Of a DNA stretch of 52,898 nucleotides, positions 33,895 through 41,231 are shown piece by piece; positions within the stretch are counted from its first letter, which is position 1; the number at the start of each line of letters is the position of its first letter. A program made the position numbers and the translations under genes. Source of the DNA: a virus; the IMG/VR virus record IMGVR_UViG_3300025671_010533, positions 1-52,898 of that record; one strand, written 5' to 3'. The notes beneath the pieces are model-generated. The model had not been told where the DNA came from. It ran no database searches and saw only the letters and a list, made by a program, of their open reading frames with translations.

Positions 33895-34878
33895 ATGTCT
33901 AAAAGTAATTTACTTACGGAAAGGGTCGTCTATAAACCCTTTGAATACCCAAAAGCCCATGAATATTGGCTTAAACAACAACAAGCGCACTGGTTACATA
34001 CTGAGGTGCCTATGATGAGTGATATTAATGATTGGAAACAAAACTTAAACGAAACTGAAAAAAATATTATTGGCTCTATCCTAAAGGGATTTGCCCAAAC
34101 TGAAACAGTAGTAAATGATTACTGGAGTGGTTTGGTAACTAAATGGTTTCGAAAGCCTGAAATAATAATGATGGCAACTACATTTGGTGCCTTTGAAACA
34201 ATACATGCTGAAGCATACTCACTATTAAATGAAGAACTTGGACTCGACGACTTTAGCGAATTTCTCGAAGACGAAACTACAATGGCAAAGATTGAAAACC
34301 TTATGTCAGTTAGGGATAGTTTTAATGGCGAAAAGGATTGGCACGAAATTGCCAAATCACTCGCAATATTCTCAGCATTCACAGAAGGAGTTAACCTCTT
34401 TTCATCTTTCGCCATACTACTCTCTTTTAAGATGCGAAACAAACTTAAGGGAGTGGGTCAAATTGTTGAATGGAGTATTAGAGACGAAAGTATGCACTCC
34501 GAAGCGGGATGTTGGTTATTTAGAACACTTATCGAGGAAAACCCGGAGCTCAACACTCCAGAGCTCAAAACCGCGATAACAGAAGCAGCCCTTCTTTCAT
34601 TACAACTTGAATTAGACTTTATTGAAAAAGTTTATGAGTTAGGTGACCTTGAAGGATGTGCTAAAGAAGATTTAATTTCATTTATTAAAAATCGAGTCAA
34701 TACAAAAATGAGTGACTTAGGTTACGAAGGAGTAGTTAATGGAATTGATCCTAATGCTCTTAAGAGAATGAAATGGTTTGATTCTTTATCAGCAGGAAAA
34801 CAACATACCGACTTCTTTGCATCAAGGGTAACTAATTATTCTAAGGGAACAAAACAGTGGGATGAATCAATATTTTAA
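33895..34878 (+). CDS. nrdB: Class I ribonucleotide reductase, beta subunit
   Basis: This 327-residue protein has the diiron ligands in order: E70 (QTETVV, where E replaces the Asp of E. coli NrdB), E101 and H104 in FETIHAEAY, a Glu in 'SAFTEGVNLF', and Glu/His in 'RDESMHSEAG'. The radical Tyr position is filled by Y108, four residues after H104 as in E. coli. It generates the radical needed by NrdA to make dNTPs. It is 3 bases upstream of nrdA, in the order nrdB-nrdA. There is no intron or homing endonuclease, which often occur here in T4-like phages. Confidence 0.9.
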   Translation: MSKSNLLTERVVYKPFEYPKAHEYWLKQQQAHWLHTEVPMMSDINDWKQNLNETEKNIIGSILKGFAQTETVVNDYWSGLVTKWFRKPEIIMMATTFGAFETIHAEAYSLLNEELGLDDFSEFLEDETTMAKIENLMSVRDSFNGEKDWHEIAKSLAIFSAFTEGVNLFSSFAILLSFKMRNKLKGVGQIVEWSIRDESMHSEAGCWLFRTLIEENPELNTPELKTAITEAALLSLQLELDFIEKVYELGDLEGCAKEDLISFIKNRVNTKMSDLGYEGVVNGIDPNALKRMKWFDSLSAGKQHTDFFASRVTNYSKGTKQWDESIF

Positions 34879-34881
34879 ATT

Positions 34882-36591
34882 ATGGACGGAAACATTATAG
34901 CAGATACAACAAATTGGGTAAAAGGTAAAGATTACCCTGAATGGATGGATGAGGTAGGCGTAGCAACTATCTCAAAAGGATATTTACTCCCAGATGAAAC
35001 ACCTAGAAAAGCATATAGAAGGGTTGCCAAAGCAATCGCGGAAAGAATACGTAAGCCAGAACTTGAAGGCAAGTTTTTTAAGTACATTTGGAATGGTTGG
35101 ATTGGTCTTGCTAGCCCCGTATTATCTAACACCGGTACCGACCGTGGTTTACCTATATCTTGCTTTGGGATTGATACCCCTGATTCGATTCGTGGGATTG
35201 GTCTTACTAATGCGGAACTTATGAAATTAACTGCCCTGGGGGGTGGTGTTGGAATTTCGGTAAGTAGAATCCGCCCTAGGGGTACAAATATTACAGGTAA
35301 CGGTAAATCCGAAGGAGTAGTACCATGGTGTAAAATCTACGATTCAGCAATTATCGCAACTAACCAAGGCTCAGTTCGTAGAGGTGCTGCATCTGTAAAT
35401 TTAGATATTAATCATCCTGACATTAAAGAATTTATGCAAATTCGAAGACCAAAGGGTGATCCAAATAGACAATGTCTTAATCTTCACCAATGTGTAGTTG
35501 TAGATGATGCTTTTATGCGTCGTTTACAAGACCGAGATAGTGAGGCAATGGAAATTTGGCTTGAAATTTTAAAAACCCGTGTAGAAACAGGTGAACCTTA
35601 CATCATGTTTAAGGATAATGTTAACAAAAATAATCCGTTAGCATATGCTATGAACAATCTTGATGTAAGTATGACTAACATATGCACAGAAATAACATTA
35701 CATACCGATGAAGAACATTCCTTTATCTGCTGTCTTAGCTCCCTCAATCTTGCGAAGTATGATGAGTGGAAAGACACAGACGTCGTTGAAACCTCGATCA
35801 GGTTCCTCGACGGAGTCATGCAAGAATTTATAGATAAATCAAATGGTAAAGATTCATTAATCCGAACCCATCGTCATGCCCAAAAGGGTAGAGCATTGGG
35901 TTTAGGTGTAATGGGTTGGCACTCATTCCTCCAAAAGAAAAACTTACCATTTAACTCTATTGCTTCAACTGCTTGGACCCATACTATTTTTAGTGATATT
36001 AGACAAAAAGCTGAAGCTACTTCAAGAGCATTAGCCCAAGAATATGGTGAGCCTACTTGGTGTAAAGGTACAGGTATGAGAAACACTCATTTACTTGCTA
36101 TTGCACCTACAGTATCTAATTCTAGACTTAATAATTGTTCTGCTGGTATTGAACCAATCCCAGCTAACATTTATACTTTTAATGGGGCTAAAGGAACATT
36201 TATTGTAAAAAATAAAGAATTAGAATGTTTGCTTGAAGGTAAAGGACATAACACTGAAAAAGTATGGGATGCTATTTTAGCAGACAATGGATCAGTACAA
36301 AACCTTCCACATGATGTTCTTACTGAAGAAGAAAAAGAAGTATTTTTGACATTTAGTGAAGTCAATCAACTTGAATTGGTTAGACAAGCTGCTACTAGAC
36401 AAAAGTATATTGACCAAACACAATCTTTAAATCTTTCATTTGACCCTACTGACTCCCCTAGATGGATTAATCAGGTTCATATGGAAGCTCACAAGTTGGG
36501 AGTTAAAACACTCTATTATCTTCGCACGGACAGCGTTATAAAGGGCGATTTGGGCTCTAGAACTTCTGATTGCGTAAGTTGCGACGGATAA
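34882..36591 (+). CDS. nrdA: Class I ribonucleotide reductase, alpha subunit (short form)
   Basis: The protein has 569 residues, shorter than the ~700-760 of bacterial NrdA/NrdE. The N-terminal ATP-cone is absent, so dATP inhibition through that domain is not expected. Catalytic features are present: Cys in 'LPISCFGIDT', the NxCxE motif NICTE, the following Cys in 'FICCLSSLNLAKY', and the radical Tyr pair in 'GVKTLYYLRTDS'. The C-terminal redox pair is CVSC in the last six residues. Thioredoxin encoded at 47,451 would be a natural reductant. It converts NDPs to dNDPs. It ends the replication operon. Confidence 0.9.
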   Translation: MDGNIIADTTNWVKGKDYPEWMDEVGVATISKGYLLPDETPRKAYRRVAKAIAERIRKPELEGKFFKYIWNGWIGLASPVLSNTGTDRGLPISCFGIDTPDSIRGIGLTNAELMKLTALGGGVGISVSRIRPRGTNITGNGKSEGVVPWCKIYDSAIIATNQGSVRRGAASVNLDINHPDIKEFMQIRRPKGDPNRQCLNLHQCVVVDDAFMRRLQDRDSEAMEIWLEILKTRVETGEPYIMFKDNVNKNNPLAYAMNNLDVSMTNICTEITLHTDEEHSFICCLSSLNLAKYDEWKDTDVVETSIRFLDGVMQEFIDKSNGKDSLIRTHRHAQKGRALGLGVMGWHSFLQKKNLPFNSIASTAWTHTIFSDIRQKAEATSRALAQEYGEPTWCKGTGMRNTHLLAIAPTVSNSRLNNCSAGIEPIPANIYTFNGAKGTFIVKNKELECLLEGKGHNTEKVWDAILADNGSVQNLPHDVLTEEEKEVFLTFSEVNQLELVRQAATRQKYIDQTQSLNLSFDPTDSPRWINQVHMEAHKLGVKTLYYLRTDSVIKGDLGSRTSDCVSCDG

Positions 36592-36635
36592 GAAAAGTGT
36601 AATATGTATAACAAACCTATAAAATTTTAAATATT

Positions 36636-36818
36636 ATGAAAGAAAAAACATTAGGAATTATTAGACACGCCTTGACGTTTGTTGGGGGTGTGTTGGTAAC
36701 ACAAGGCGTTATCGATGACGCTTTATTTGCTGAATTATTTGGTGCTGTAATGACAATCGTTGGTGGTGTCTGGTCAGTAGTAGATAAAAACAAAGCAACG
36801 TCCGAAGCAGAAGCTTAA
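36636..36818 (+). CDS. Putative holin (two-TM, Pam3-gp28/r1t-like)
   Basis: This 60-residue protein has two hydrophobic helices (about 11-26 and 30-49) joined by a short DD turn, with an N-terminal 'LGIIRH' and a charged C-terminal tail. The pattern 'RHALTFVGGVLVTQGVIDD' followed by 'LFGAVMTIVGGVWSVVDK' is that of small class II-like phage holins. It would permeabilise the inner membrane to release or activate the endolysin. It starts the lysis cluster and is followed by a terminator, then by the spanin genes. Confidence 0.7.
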   Translation: MKEKTLGIIRHALTFVGGVLVTQGVIDDALFAELFGAVMTIVGGVWSVVDKNKATSEAEA

Positions 36819-36835
36819 GATATCTTTAACCAAAC

Positions 36836-36884
36836 TTAGGGGTCTAATCAGTTATAAAATGCTGGTTAGGCCCCTAATAATTTT
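36836..36884 (+). terminator. Long-stem rho-independent terminator
   Basis: A 16-bp stem (36836-36851 with 36862-36877; two G-U pairs in RNA) encloses a 10-base loop and is followed by TAATTTT. It lies between the holin and the spanins. Confidence 0.85.
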
Positions 36885-36893
36885 ATATAAAAT

Positions 36894-37160
36894 ATGAAGG
36901 CACCCATAAGCTTTGAGCAGTTTACTAAAAACCCTGTTGCAGCAATAGCATTTGCCGCATTGATTGTAATAGGATATTTGTACATGGATATGATGAATAT
37001 TCATGAAGCACAATTAAAAAATTTAGAATCTTCTTGTATTCAAAGAATTGATGATCACAAAGAAAGAATTGAATCTTTAGAAACTACTATTGTTAGATAC
37101 GAAGATAAGTTAGAATTAATTAACGAAAAGTTACTAGAATGTTTAGGTACCAACGATTAA
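36894..37160 (+). CDS. Inner-membrane spanin (Rz-like i-spanin)
   Basis: This 88-residue protein has one N-terminal transmembrane helix (~residues 11-31, 'NPVAAIAFAALIVIGYLYMD') followed by a periplasmic coiled coil ('RIESLETTIVRYEDKLELI'). This is the topology of i-spanins. Its 3' end overlaps the next gene, a lipoprotein in another frame, by 22 bases. The combination of topology, overlap and position after a holin identifies the pair. It would span the periplasm and fuse inner and outer membranes at lysis. Sequence identity to known Rz proteins is not needed for the call and not claimed. Confidence 0.7.
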   Translation: MKAPISFEQFTKNPVAAIAFAALIVIGYLYMDMMNIHEAQLKNLESSCIQRIDDHKERIESLETTIVRYEDKLELINEKLLECLGTND

Positions 37161-37675
37161 TCCCTCTTTTATTTATGATGGGTTGTGGTTTAACTTCACC
37201 ACCCCCTAGTCTTACTACTACTACTATTAAACCTATTTCTGATACTGTAGTTGTAATTTCACCTTCCCCACTTCTTGATAATATAGAATCTACTTTAGAA
37301 ATGGCTGATGAAGTTATGAGTAAACGAGAAAAAGAACAAAATCTTCTTAATAGAAAAATTTATGATTTAGTAAATACTGTCTCTCAAGAAGAAGAATTAA
37401 TTGCTGAATTACAAAGAAAATTAGTTGTTAAAGATAGTATTATCAAAAATAAAAGTATTCAACTTGAAGCTACTTTAGAAAAATTAGAATCAACTCAATA
37501 TCAAGTAGAAAACACTGAAGAAATAATTCAAAGATATATATTATCTTATAATGTGTTATTAGAAGAAAACAGTATCCTCCAATCAGAGTTAGATAAAACT
37601 TACTCTCAAGTAGAATACTTAGATTCTTTAATTTTTACTAATAAAAAACTTACTAAAGTTTACGAATCAAATTAA
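37139..37675 (+). CDS. Outer-membrane lipoprotein spanin (o-spanin-like)
   Basis: The protein has 178 residues. A short signal ('RYQRLIPLLFMMG') ends in a lipobox-like LFMMGC, with Cys16 as the predicted acylated residue. A Pro/Thr-rich linker follows, then a coiled coil of ~110 residues from about residue 60. No acidic residues follow the Cys, so the Bacteroidota surface-export signal for lipoproteins is absent and periplasmic orientation is expected, as an o-spanin needs. It is much longer than lambda Rz1 (60 residues). The start lies within the i-spanin gene. Confidence 0.65.
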   Translation: MFRYQRLIPLLFMMGCGLTSPPPSLTTTTIKPISDTVVVISPSPLLDNIESTLEMADEVMSKREKEQNLLNRKIYDLVNTVSQEEELIAELQRKLVVKDSIIKNKSIQLEATLEKLESTQYQVENTEEIIQRYILSYNVLLEENSILQSELDKTYSQVEYLDSLIFTNKKLTKVYESN

Positions 37676-37678
37676 TCA

Positions 37679-37981
37679 ATGAAAGAATTTTTACTAGGAA
37701 TAGGAATCAATGTTGGGTTAGCAGTATCTGGCTTTTTTGGAAGTTTATTACTAGTAGGACAACAAAAAGATTTAAACCTTAAAGAACAAATCATTTCTAT
37801 TATTGGTGGTACTATGTCCGCTAATTATCTCACCCCAATAGTAATTGATGCTATGGGTTCTGATAATGAGTCCCTCCATTTTGGAATGGCTTTCGTAATT
37901 GGATTTGGAGGTTTAAAAGTAGTAGAACATTTTTATCACAAATGGTTTAATAAAAAAGAAAATGACTCTAGTAATAATTAA
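37679..37981 (+). CDS. Small membrane protein of the lysis cluster
   Basis: This 100-residue protein has two or three hydrophobic segments (about 5-27, 39-59 and 68-85) and a charged C-terminus. I do not recognise the family. The size, membrane topology and neighbours (spanins upstream, another small membrane protein overlapping by 20 bases downstream) make it a second holin, an antiholin or a lysis regulator candidate. That role is inferred from context. Confidence 0.5.
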   Translation: MKEFLLGIGINVGLAVSGFFGSLLLVGQQKDLNLKEQIISIIGGTMSANYLTPIVIDAMGSDNESLHFGMAFVIGFGGLKVVEHFYHKWFNKKENDSSNN

Positions 37982-38264
37982 CTTAATTTGTAATATAGTA
38001 CTTTGCGCTGCAGGTACTTTATTTTTTTTAGCTTTATTTGCTCATAAATCTAGTATTGTTCATAAATGGAAAGCATTACATCATTGGACTTTAAAAACTG
38101 GGCTTAGTGCTTTCATAGCAGGTTCTTTATTTAATGTTTTAACCTTATCATCTCCTCCCTGGAGTGAAGTAGTATTAAATATAGGATTAGCTTTAATTTT
38201 TACTTGGGCTTCTTACTTTCATTACAAATTTTTTTACCCTAGTAAAAAATACCAAAACAAATAA
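37962..38264 (+). CDS. Small three-TM membrane protein
   Basis: This 100-residue protein has three hydrophobic segments (about 3-27, 44-62 and 69-88). The loop between the first two is rich in His, Lys and Trp ('HKSSIVHKWKALHHWTLKTG'), and the C-terminus is basic ('YHYKFFYPSKKYQNK' region). It overlaps the upstream membrane protein by 20 bases and touches the nuclease gene by one base, so translation is coupled. Its function is unknown; participation in lysis or membrane remodelling is possible. Confidence 0.5.
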   Translation: MTLVIINLICNIVLCAAGTLFFLALFAHKSSIVHKWKALHHWTLKTGLSAFIAGSLFNVLTLSSPPWSEVVLNIGLALIFTWASYFHYKFFYPSKKYQNK

Positions 38265-38629
38265 TGTTTTTATATTGTTATAATGCTAAACTCGATAGAG
38301 TAGTTGACGGAGACACCATAGATGCTATGGTAGATTTAGGATTTAGTACTTGGAAACACGTTAGAATTAGACTAAACGGAATAGATGCTTACGAATCCAG
38401 AACTAAAGATTTAGAGGAAAAGGAAAAAGGATTAAAAGCAAAAGCTAGAGTAGAAGAATTATTAGCTTCAACTAATGGTAATTTTATTTTATATTCTAAA
38501 GGAGTAGGAAAATATGGTAGGTGTTTAGGCGAAATAAAAATAGAACGTAGCATACACGATACTGTCAATTTAAACGAATTACTCATTAATGAAGGTTTAG
38601 CAGTCCCTTATGAGGGAGGCGCAAGATAA
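38264..38629 (+). CDS. Staphylococcal nuclease-fold (thermonuclease) protein
   Basis: This 121-residue single-domain protein carries the SNase motifs: 'VVDGDTIDAMVDLGF', 'RIRLNGIDAYESRT' with the catalytic Arg and Glu, 'GLKAKARVEELL', and 'GKYGRCLGEI' with the second Arg, ending 'LINEGLAVPYEGG'. The domain is complete but has no signal peptide, so it acts in the cytoplasm. Likely roles are degradation of host nucleic acid for nucleotide salvage or DNA processing. It follows the membrane-protein genes and is the last gene before the promoter of the deazaguanine unit. Confidence 0.8.
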   Translation: MFLYCYNAKLDRVVDGDTIDAMVDLGFSTWKHVRIRLNGIDAYESRTKDLEEKEKGLKAKARVEELLASTNGNFILYSKGVGKYGRCLGEIKIERSIHDTVNLNELLINEGLAVPYEGGAR

Positions 38630-38631
38630 AT

Positions 38632-38662
38632 TTGGAAACTTGAACCTTTGTATGTATATTTA
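38632..38662 (+). promoter_or_regulatory. Host-type promoter of the 7-deazaguanine unit
   Basis: TTG at 38632-38634 and TATATTTA at 38655-38662 are spaced by 20 bp. The first T of the -7 box is 12 bases before the ATG at 38667, so the message may be leaderless. It would drive the genes up to the terminator at 42024. Confidence 0.65.
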
Positions 38663-38666
38663 ATAC

Positions 38667-39185
38667 ATGCATTCAATTGAGGTTATCGAAAAGAATTTGT
38701 CAAAGCTTCAAAAGCTGAATTACAATCAATTTTTCTGGTGGCGTCGCTGGACTCGTATGGGTAAAGCACTCCACAAATACTCTCCATTGCTCGATAAAAT
38801 CGAAAATGGTGATTACAATGATAGTCCCTACCGTTGGCAGATATATTACTGCGATTGGGAAATCGAACAAAAACGTGCCAAATTCACTGATGTGAGGGAA
38901 TTTGCCACTGAAACCACAATTGATCGCAACCGCAGACGCCGTTTGCGTGAAGACCATGAAAAATATGAAAAGGAAAATCTCGATCAATTGCAACGTGATT
39001 TCCTCAACACATTCCAAATGACTCGAGAAGAGTACATGGATGAGCTACTTGAATTTGATGGCACCATAAGGGAGTTTTATATTCATTGTCAATCAAAATA
39101 CCATCAATTTAATCGTGTCACTACAAAACCACGTCGTGGCCGTCCACCTAAAATAAAAATAGATAATCCTGATTCACCATTTTAA
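38667..39185 (+). CDS. AT-hook-containing protein of unknown function
   Basis: This 172-residue, highly charged, helix-rich protein has many aromatic residues ('NQFFWWRRWTRMGKAL' near residue 20). Near the C-terminus 'KPRRGRPPKIKI' is a good AT-hook (RGRP core with basic flanks), which binds the minor groove of AT-rich DNA. I do not recognise the rest. As first gene of the unit that also holds the TGT-like and que genes, it could be a DNA-binding partner of base modification or a regulator. It overlaps the next gene by one base. Confidence 0.55.
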   Translation: MHSIEVIEKNLSKLQKLNYNQFFWWRRWTRMGKALHKYSPLLDKIENGDYNDSPYRWQIYYCDWEIEQKRAKFTDVREFATETTIDRNRRRRLREDHEKYEKENLDQLQRDFLNTFQMTREEYMDELLEFDGTIREFYIHCQSKYHQFNRVTTKPRRGRPPKIKIDNPDSPF

Positions 39186-39967
39186 TGAAAGTATCACACG
39201 AAGTACCTATTGCCTATTTAGAGTCTAGTATTGAATATAATAACTATGACTACCTCCTCCCTCACTTATATGATGAGTATGAAGGGTATAGGGAATTTTT
39301 TAACACAAATAAGGACAGATATGTTATAATGGATAATTCCCTTCATGAGCTAGGTGTACCTTACTCAAAAGGCAGAATGATCTCTATTATTGAAGATATA
39401 CTCCCAAATGAATTTATAGTACCAGATGCTTGGGAAGACTCTATTAAATCAATGCGTAATGCTAAGGAATGGAGTTTTATTGAATTACCAGATAGTGTAA
39501 CTAAAGTTGCGGTTGTACAAGGTAAATCGTTTAGTGAGGTAGTAAAGTGTTATCAAACGTATAAATTTCTAGGTTATACGAAGATAGCATTCTCATATGG
39601 GGCTAGCTATTACAACGATATATTCCCGCATCCTAATAAAGATATTGGTAAAGCATTAGGTCGCCAATTAGTAATCAGTAAAATGATTGAAATGGGACTT
39701 ATAGGAAATTCTGATAGAATTCACCTTTTAGGTTGTTCTTTACCACAGGAGTTTTTATATTATAATGATATAAAACAAATTGAAAGTATTGATACCTCCA
39801 ATCCTATTATGGCAGCATTTGATGGAACAACCTATGCAAATTGGGGGTTAGACAGTAAACCAAAAACTAAAATTGATGAAGTTATAAACTCAGAATTCAA
39901 TTCTGATGTGTTTAATAGAATCAAACATAACACAACATTTTTTAAATACATAAATAATATTACATGA
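39185..39967 (+). CDS. dpdA: DpdA-like DNA tRNA-guanine-transglycosylase family protein
   Basis: This 260-residue protein follows the TGT barrel plan. 'YVIMDNSLHELG' supplies D50 where TGTs have DSGG(F/Y). 'VAVVQGKSFSEVVKCYQTYK' matches the TGT VQG strand. 'IHLLGCSLPQEF' matches the LxGxGxP strand. 'IMAAFDGTTYANWG' supplies D213 as the likely nucleophile. It lacks the zinc domain of tRNA-specific TGT. DpdA proteins exchange guanine in DNA for a 7-deazaguanine. The direct coupling to queC (overlap of 4 bases) and to queD and queE makes DNA the likely substrate. Assignment is from motif order and context; similarity to characterised DpdA appears low. Confidence 0.65.
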   Translation: MKVSHEVPIAYLESSIEYNNYDYLLPHLYDEYEGYREFFNTNKDRYVIMDNSLHELGVPYSKGRMISIIEDILPNEFIVPDAWEDSIKSMRNAKEWSFIELPDSVTKVAVVQGKSFSEVVKCYQTYKFLGYTKIAFSYGASYYNDIFPHPNKDIGKALGRQLVISKMIEMGLIGNSDRIHLLGCSLPQEFLYYNDIKQIESIDTSNPIMAAFDGTTYANWGLDSKPKTKIDEVINSEFNSDVFNRIKHNTTFFKYINNIT

Positions 39968-40758
39968 AACAAGCAGTATTGTCACTAAGTGGAGGTATGG
40001 ACAGCTCCACAGTGTTACTTCATCTACTCGCCAATGGCTATGAAGTGACAGCACTGTCTTTTGATTACGGACAAAAACATAGAGTAGAACTTGAACGTGC
40101 TCAAGCATTAGTAGATTTTCTTAATGATAGTGGTCAAAAAGTAAAATATGGAGTTATTAAACTTGATGGTTTAGCTCCTATGCTTAATAGTGCTCTCGTA
40201 GAAGGGGGTGATGAAGTACCTGAAGGTCACTATGAGCAAGAAAATATGAAGGAAACAGTAGTTCCTAATCGAAACAAAATCTTTTCATCAATTATTCAAG
40301 CAGTAGCACTATCAATCGCCAATGAAAAAAATACTGAAGTTCGTATTGCAATGGGTATTCATGCAGGTGATCACGCGATCTATCCTGATTGTAGACAAGA
40401 ATTCCGCGATGCGGATTATATTGCCTTCACCGAAGGTAACTGGGACGCTGACCGCGTTAGCTACATTACCCCTTACCTCAATGGGGATAAGTACGATATA
40501 CTTAAGGATGGTGTCGAATGTTGTGATAAGCTCGGATTGGACTTTGACACAGTTTATGCAAATACAAACACTAGCTATAAGCCCATTAATATTGATGGTA
40601 ATTGGTACAGTGATTATAAATCAGCGTCTTCGGTTGAAAGGGTTGAAGCATTTATTAAATTGGGCCGACCTGACCCTGTTACCTATGCAGAGGGAGATAG
40701 GGTGGTTTCATGGAATCATGTTAAAACAGAAGTTGAAAAAGTCTTAAACGCAGTATAA
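39964..40758 (+). CDS. queC: QueC-like 7-cyano-7-deazaguanine synthase, lacking the zinc cysteines
   Basis: This 264-residue protein has a PP-loop SGGMDSS (residues 9-15), 'SFDYGQKHRVELE', 'VPNRNKIFSSI' and 'GDHAIYPDCRQEF', all typical of QueC, which uses ATP and ammonia to turn CDG into preQ0. The C-terminal zinc region of normal QueC (TCY...CGxCxxC) reads TSYKPINIDGNWYSDYKSAS (203-222) here. No Cys occurs after residue 188. The zinc site is therefore absent, which could change stability or stop the reaction at another product. The gene is coupled on both sides (ATGA overlaps at 39964 and TAATG at 40758). Confidence 0.85.
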   Translation: MKQAVLSLSGGMDSSTVLLHLLANGYEVTALSFDYGQKHRVELERAQALVDFLNDSGQKVKYGVIKLDGLAPMLNSALVEGGDEVPEGHYEQENMKETVVPNRNKIFSSIIQAVALSIANEKNTEVRIAMGIHAGDHAIYPDCRQEFRDADYIAFTEGNWDADRVSYITPYLNGDKYDILKDGVECCDKLGLDFDTVYANTNTSYKPINIDGNWYSDYKSASSVERVEAFIKLGRPDPVTYAEGDRVVSWNHVKTEVEKVLNAV

Positions 40759-41231
40759 TGTATATTTCAACAAAATTATTTGACGGATTTAGTTGTGTGT
40801 TTCGTCAATGGAAAGCAGAAGGCACACACTGCCGATTTCTTCATGGTTATGGAGTAAGTTTTAGAGTATGGTTTCAAGGTGAGTTAGATGAACGTAATTG
40901 GGTTTGGGATTTTGGAGGTATGAAACGAGCTAAAACCCAAATTGATGGTATGAATCCTAAAGCATGGATGGATTATATGTTTGACCACACTTTAATTATA
41001 GCTGAAGATGATCCTATGTTGGAATCATTTAAGCGAATGGATGAAGCCGGTGTAGCTCAAGTACGAATTGTACCTGCTACAGGAGCAGAACGTTTTGCTC
41101 GTTTTGTATTTGAAAAAATTGATTCATTTGTAAAAGAGGAAACAGAAGGACGAGTTAAAGTATTAAAAGTAGAGTTTATGGAGCATGGAAAAAATAGTGC
41201 TATATTTACTCGTGAAATGCCTGATAAATGA
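40758..41231 (+). CDS. queD: QueD-like 6-carboxytetrahydropterin synthase, variant metal site
   Basis: This 157-residue protein aligns with QueD. 'GTHCRFLHGYGVSF' corresponds to 'GHKCGRLHGHSF' of E. coli, and 'NWVWDFGGMK' to 'GWIIDFAELK'. 'MFDHTLII' supplies the catalytic Asp-His. The catalytic Cys (C25) is kept. Two of the three zinc His are not: the first (AAH) is replaced in 'SCVFRQW', and the HGH motif is HGY (Y31). It would convert dihydroneopterin triphosphate to CPH4, the second step after FolE. It overlaps queE by 4 bases. Activity with the altered site is uncertain, although marine-phage QueD-like proteins may share this form. Confidence 0.78.
   Translation: MYISTKLFDGFSCVFRQWKAEGTHCRFLHGYGVSFRVWFQGELDERNWVWDFGGMKRAKTQIDGMNPKAWMDYMFDHTLIIAEDDPMLESFKRMDEAGVAQVRIVPATGAERFARFVFEKIDSFVKEETEGRVKVLKVEFMEHGKNSAIFTREMPDK

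Noticed and set aside
40322-40747. Plus-strand frame inside queC
   Set aside because: It overlaps a well-supported PP-loop enzyme gene in another frame and resembles no protein.
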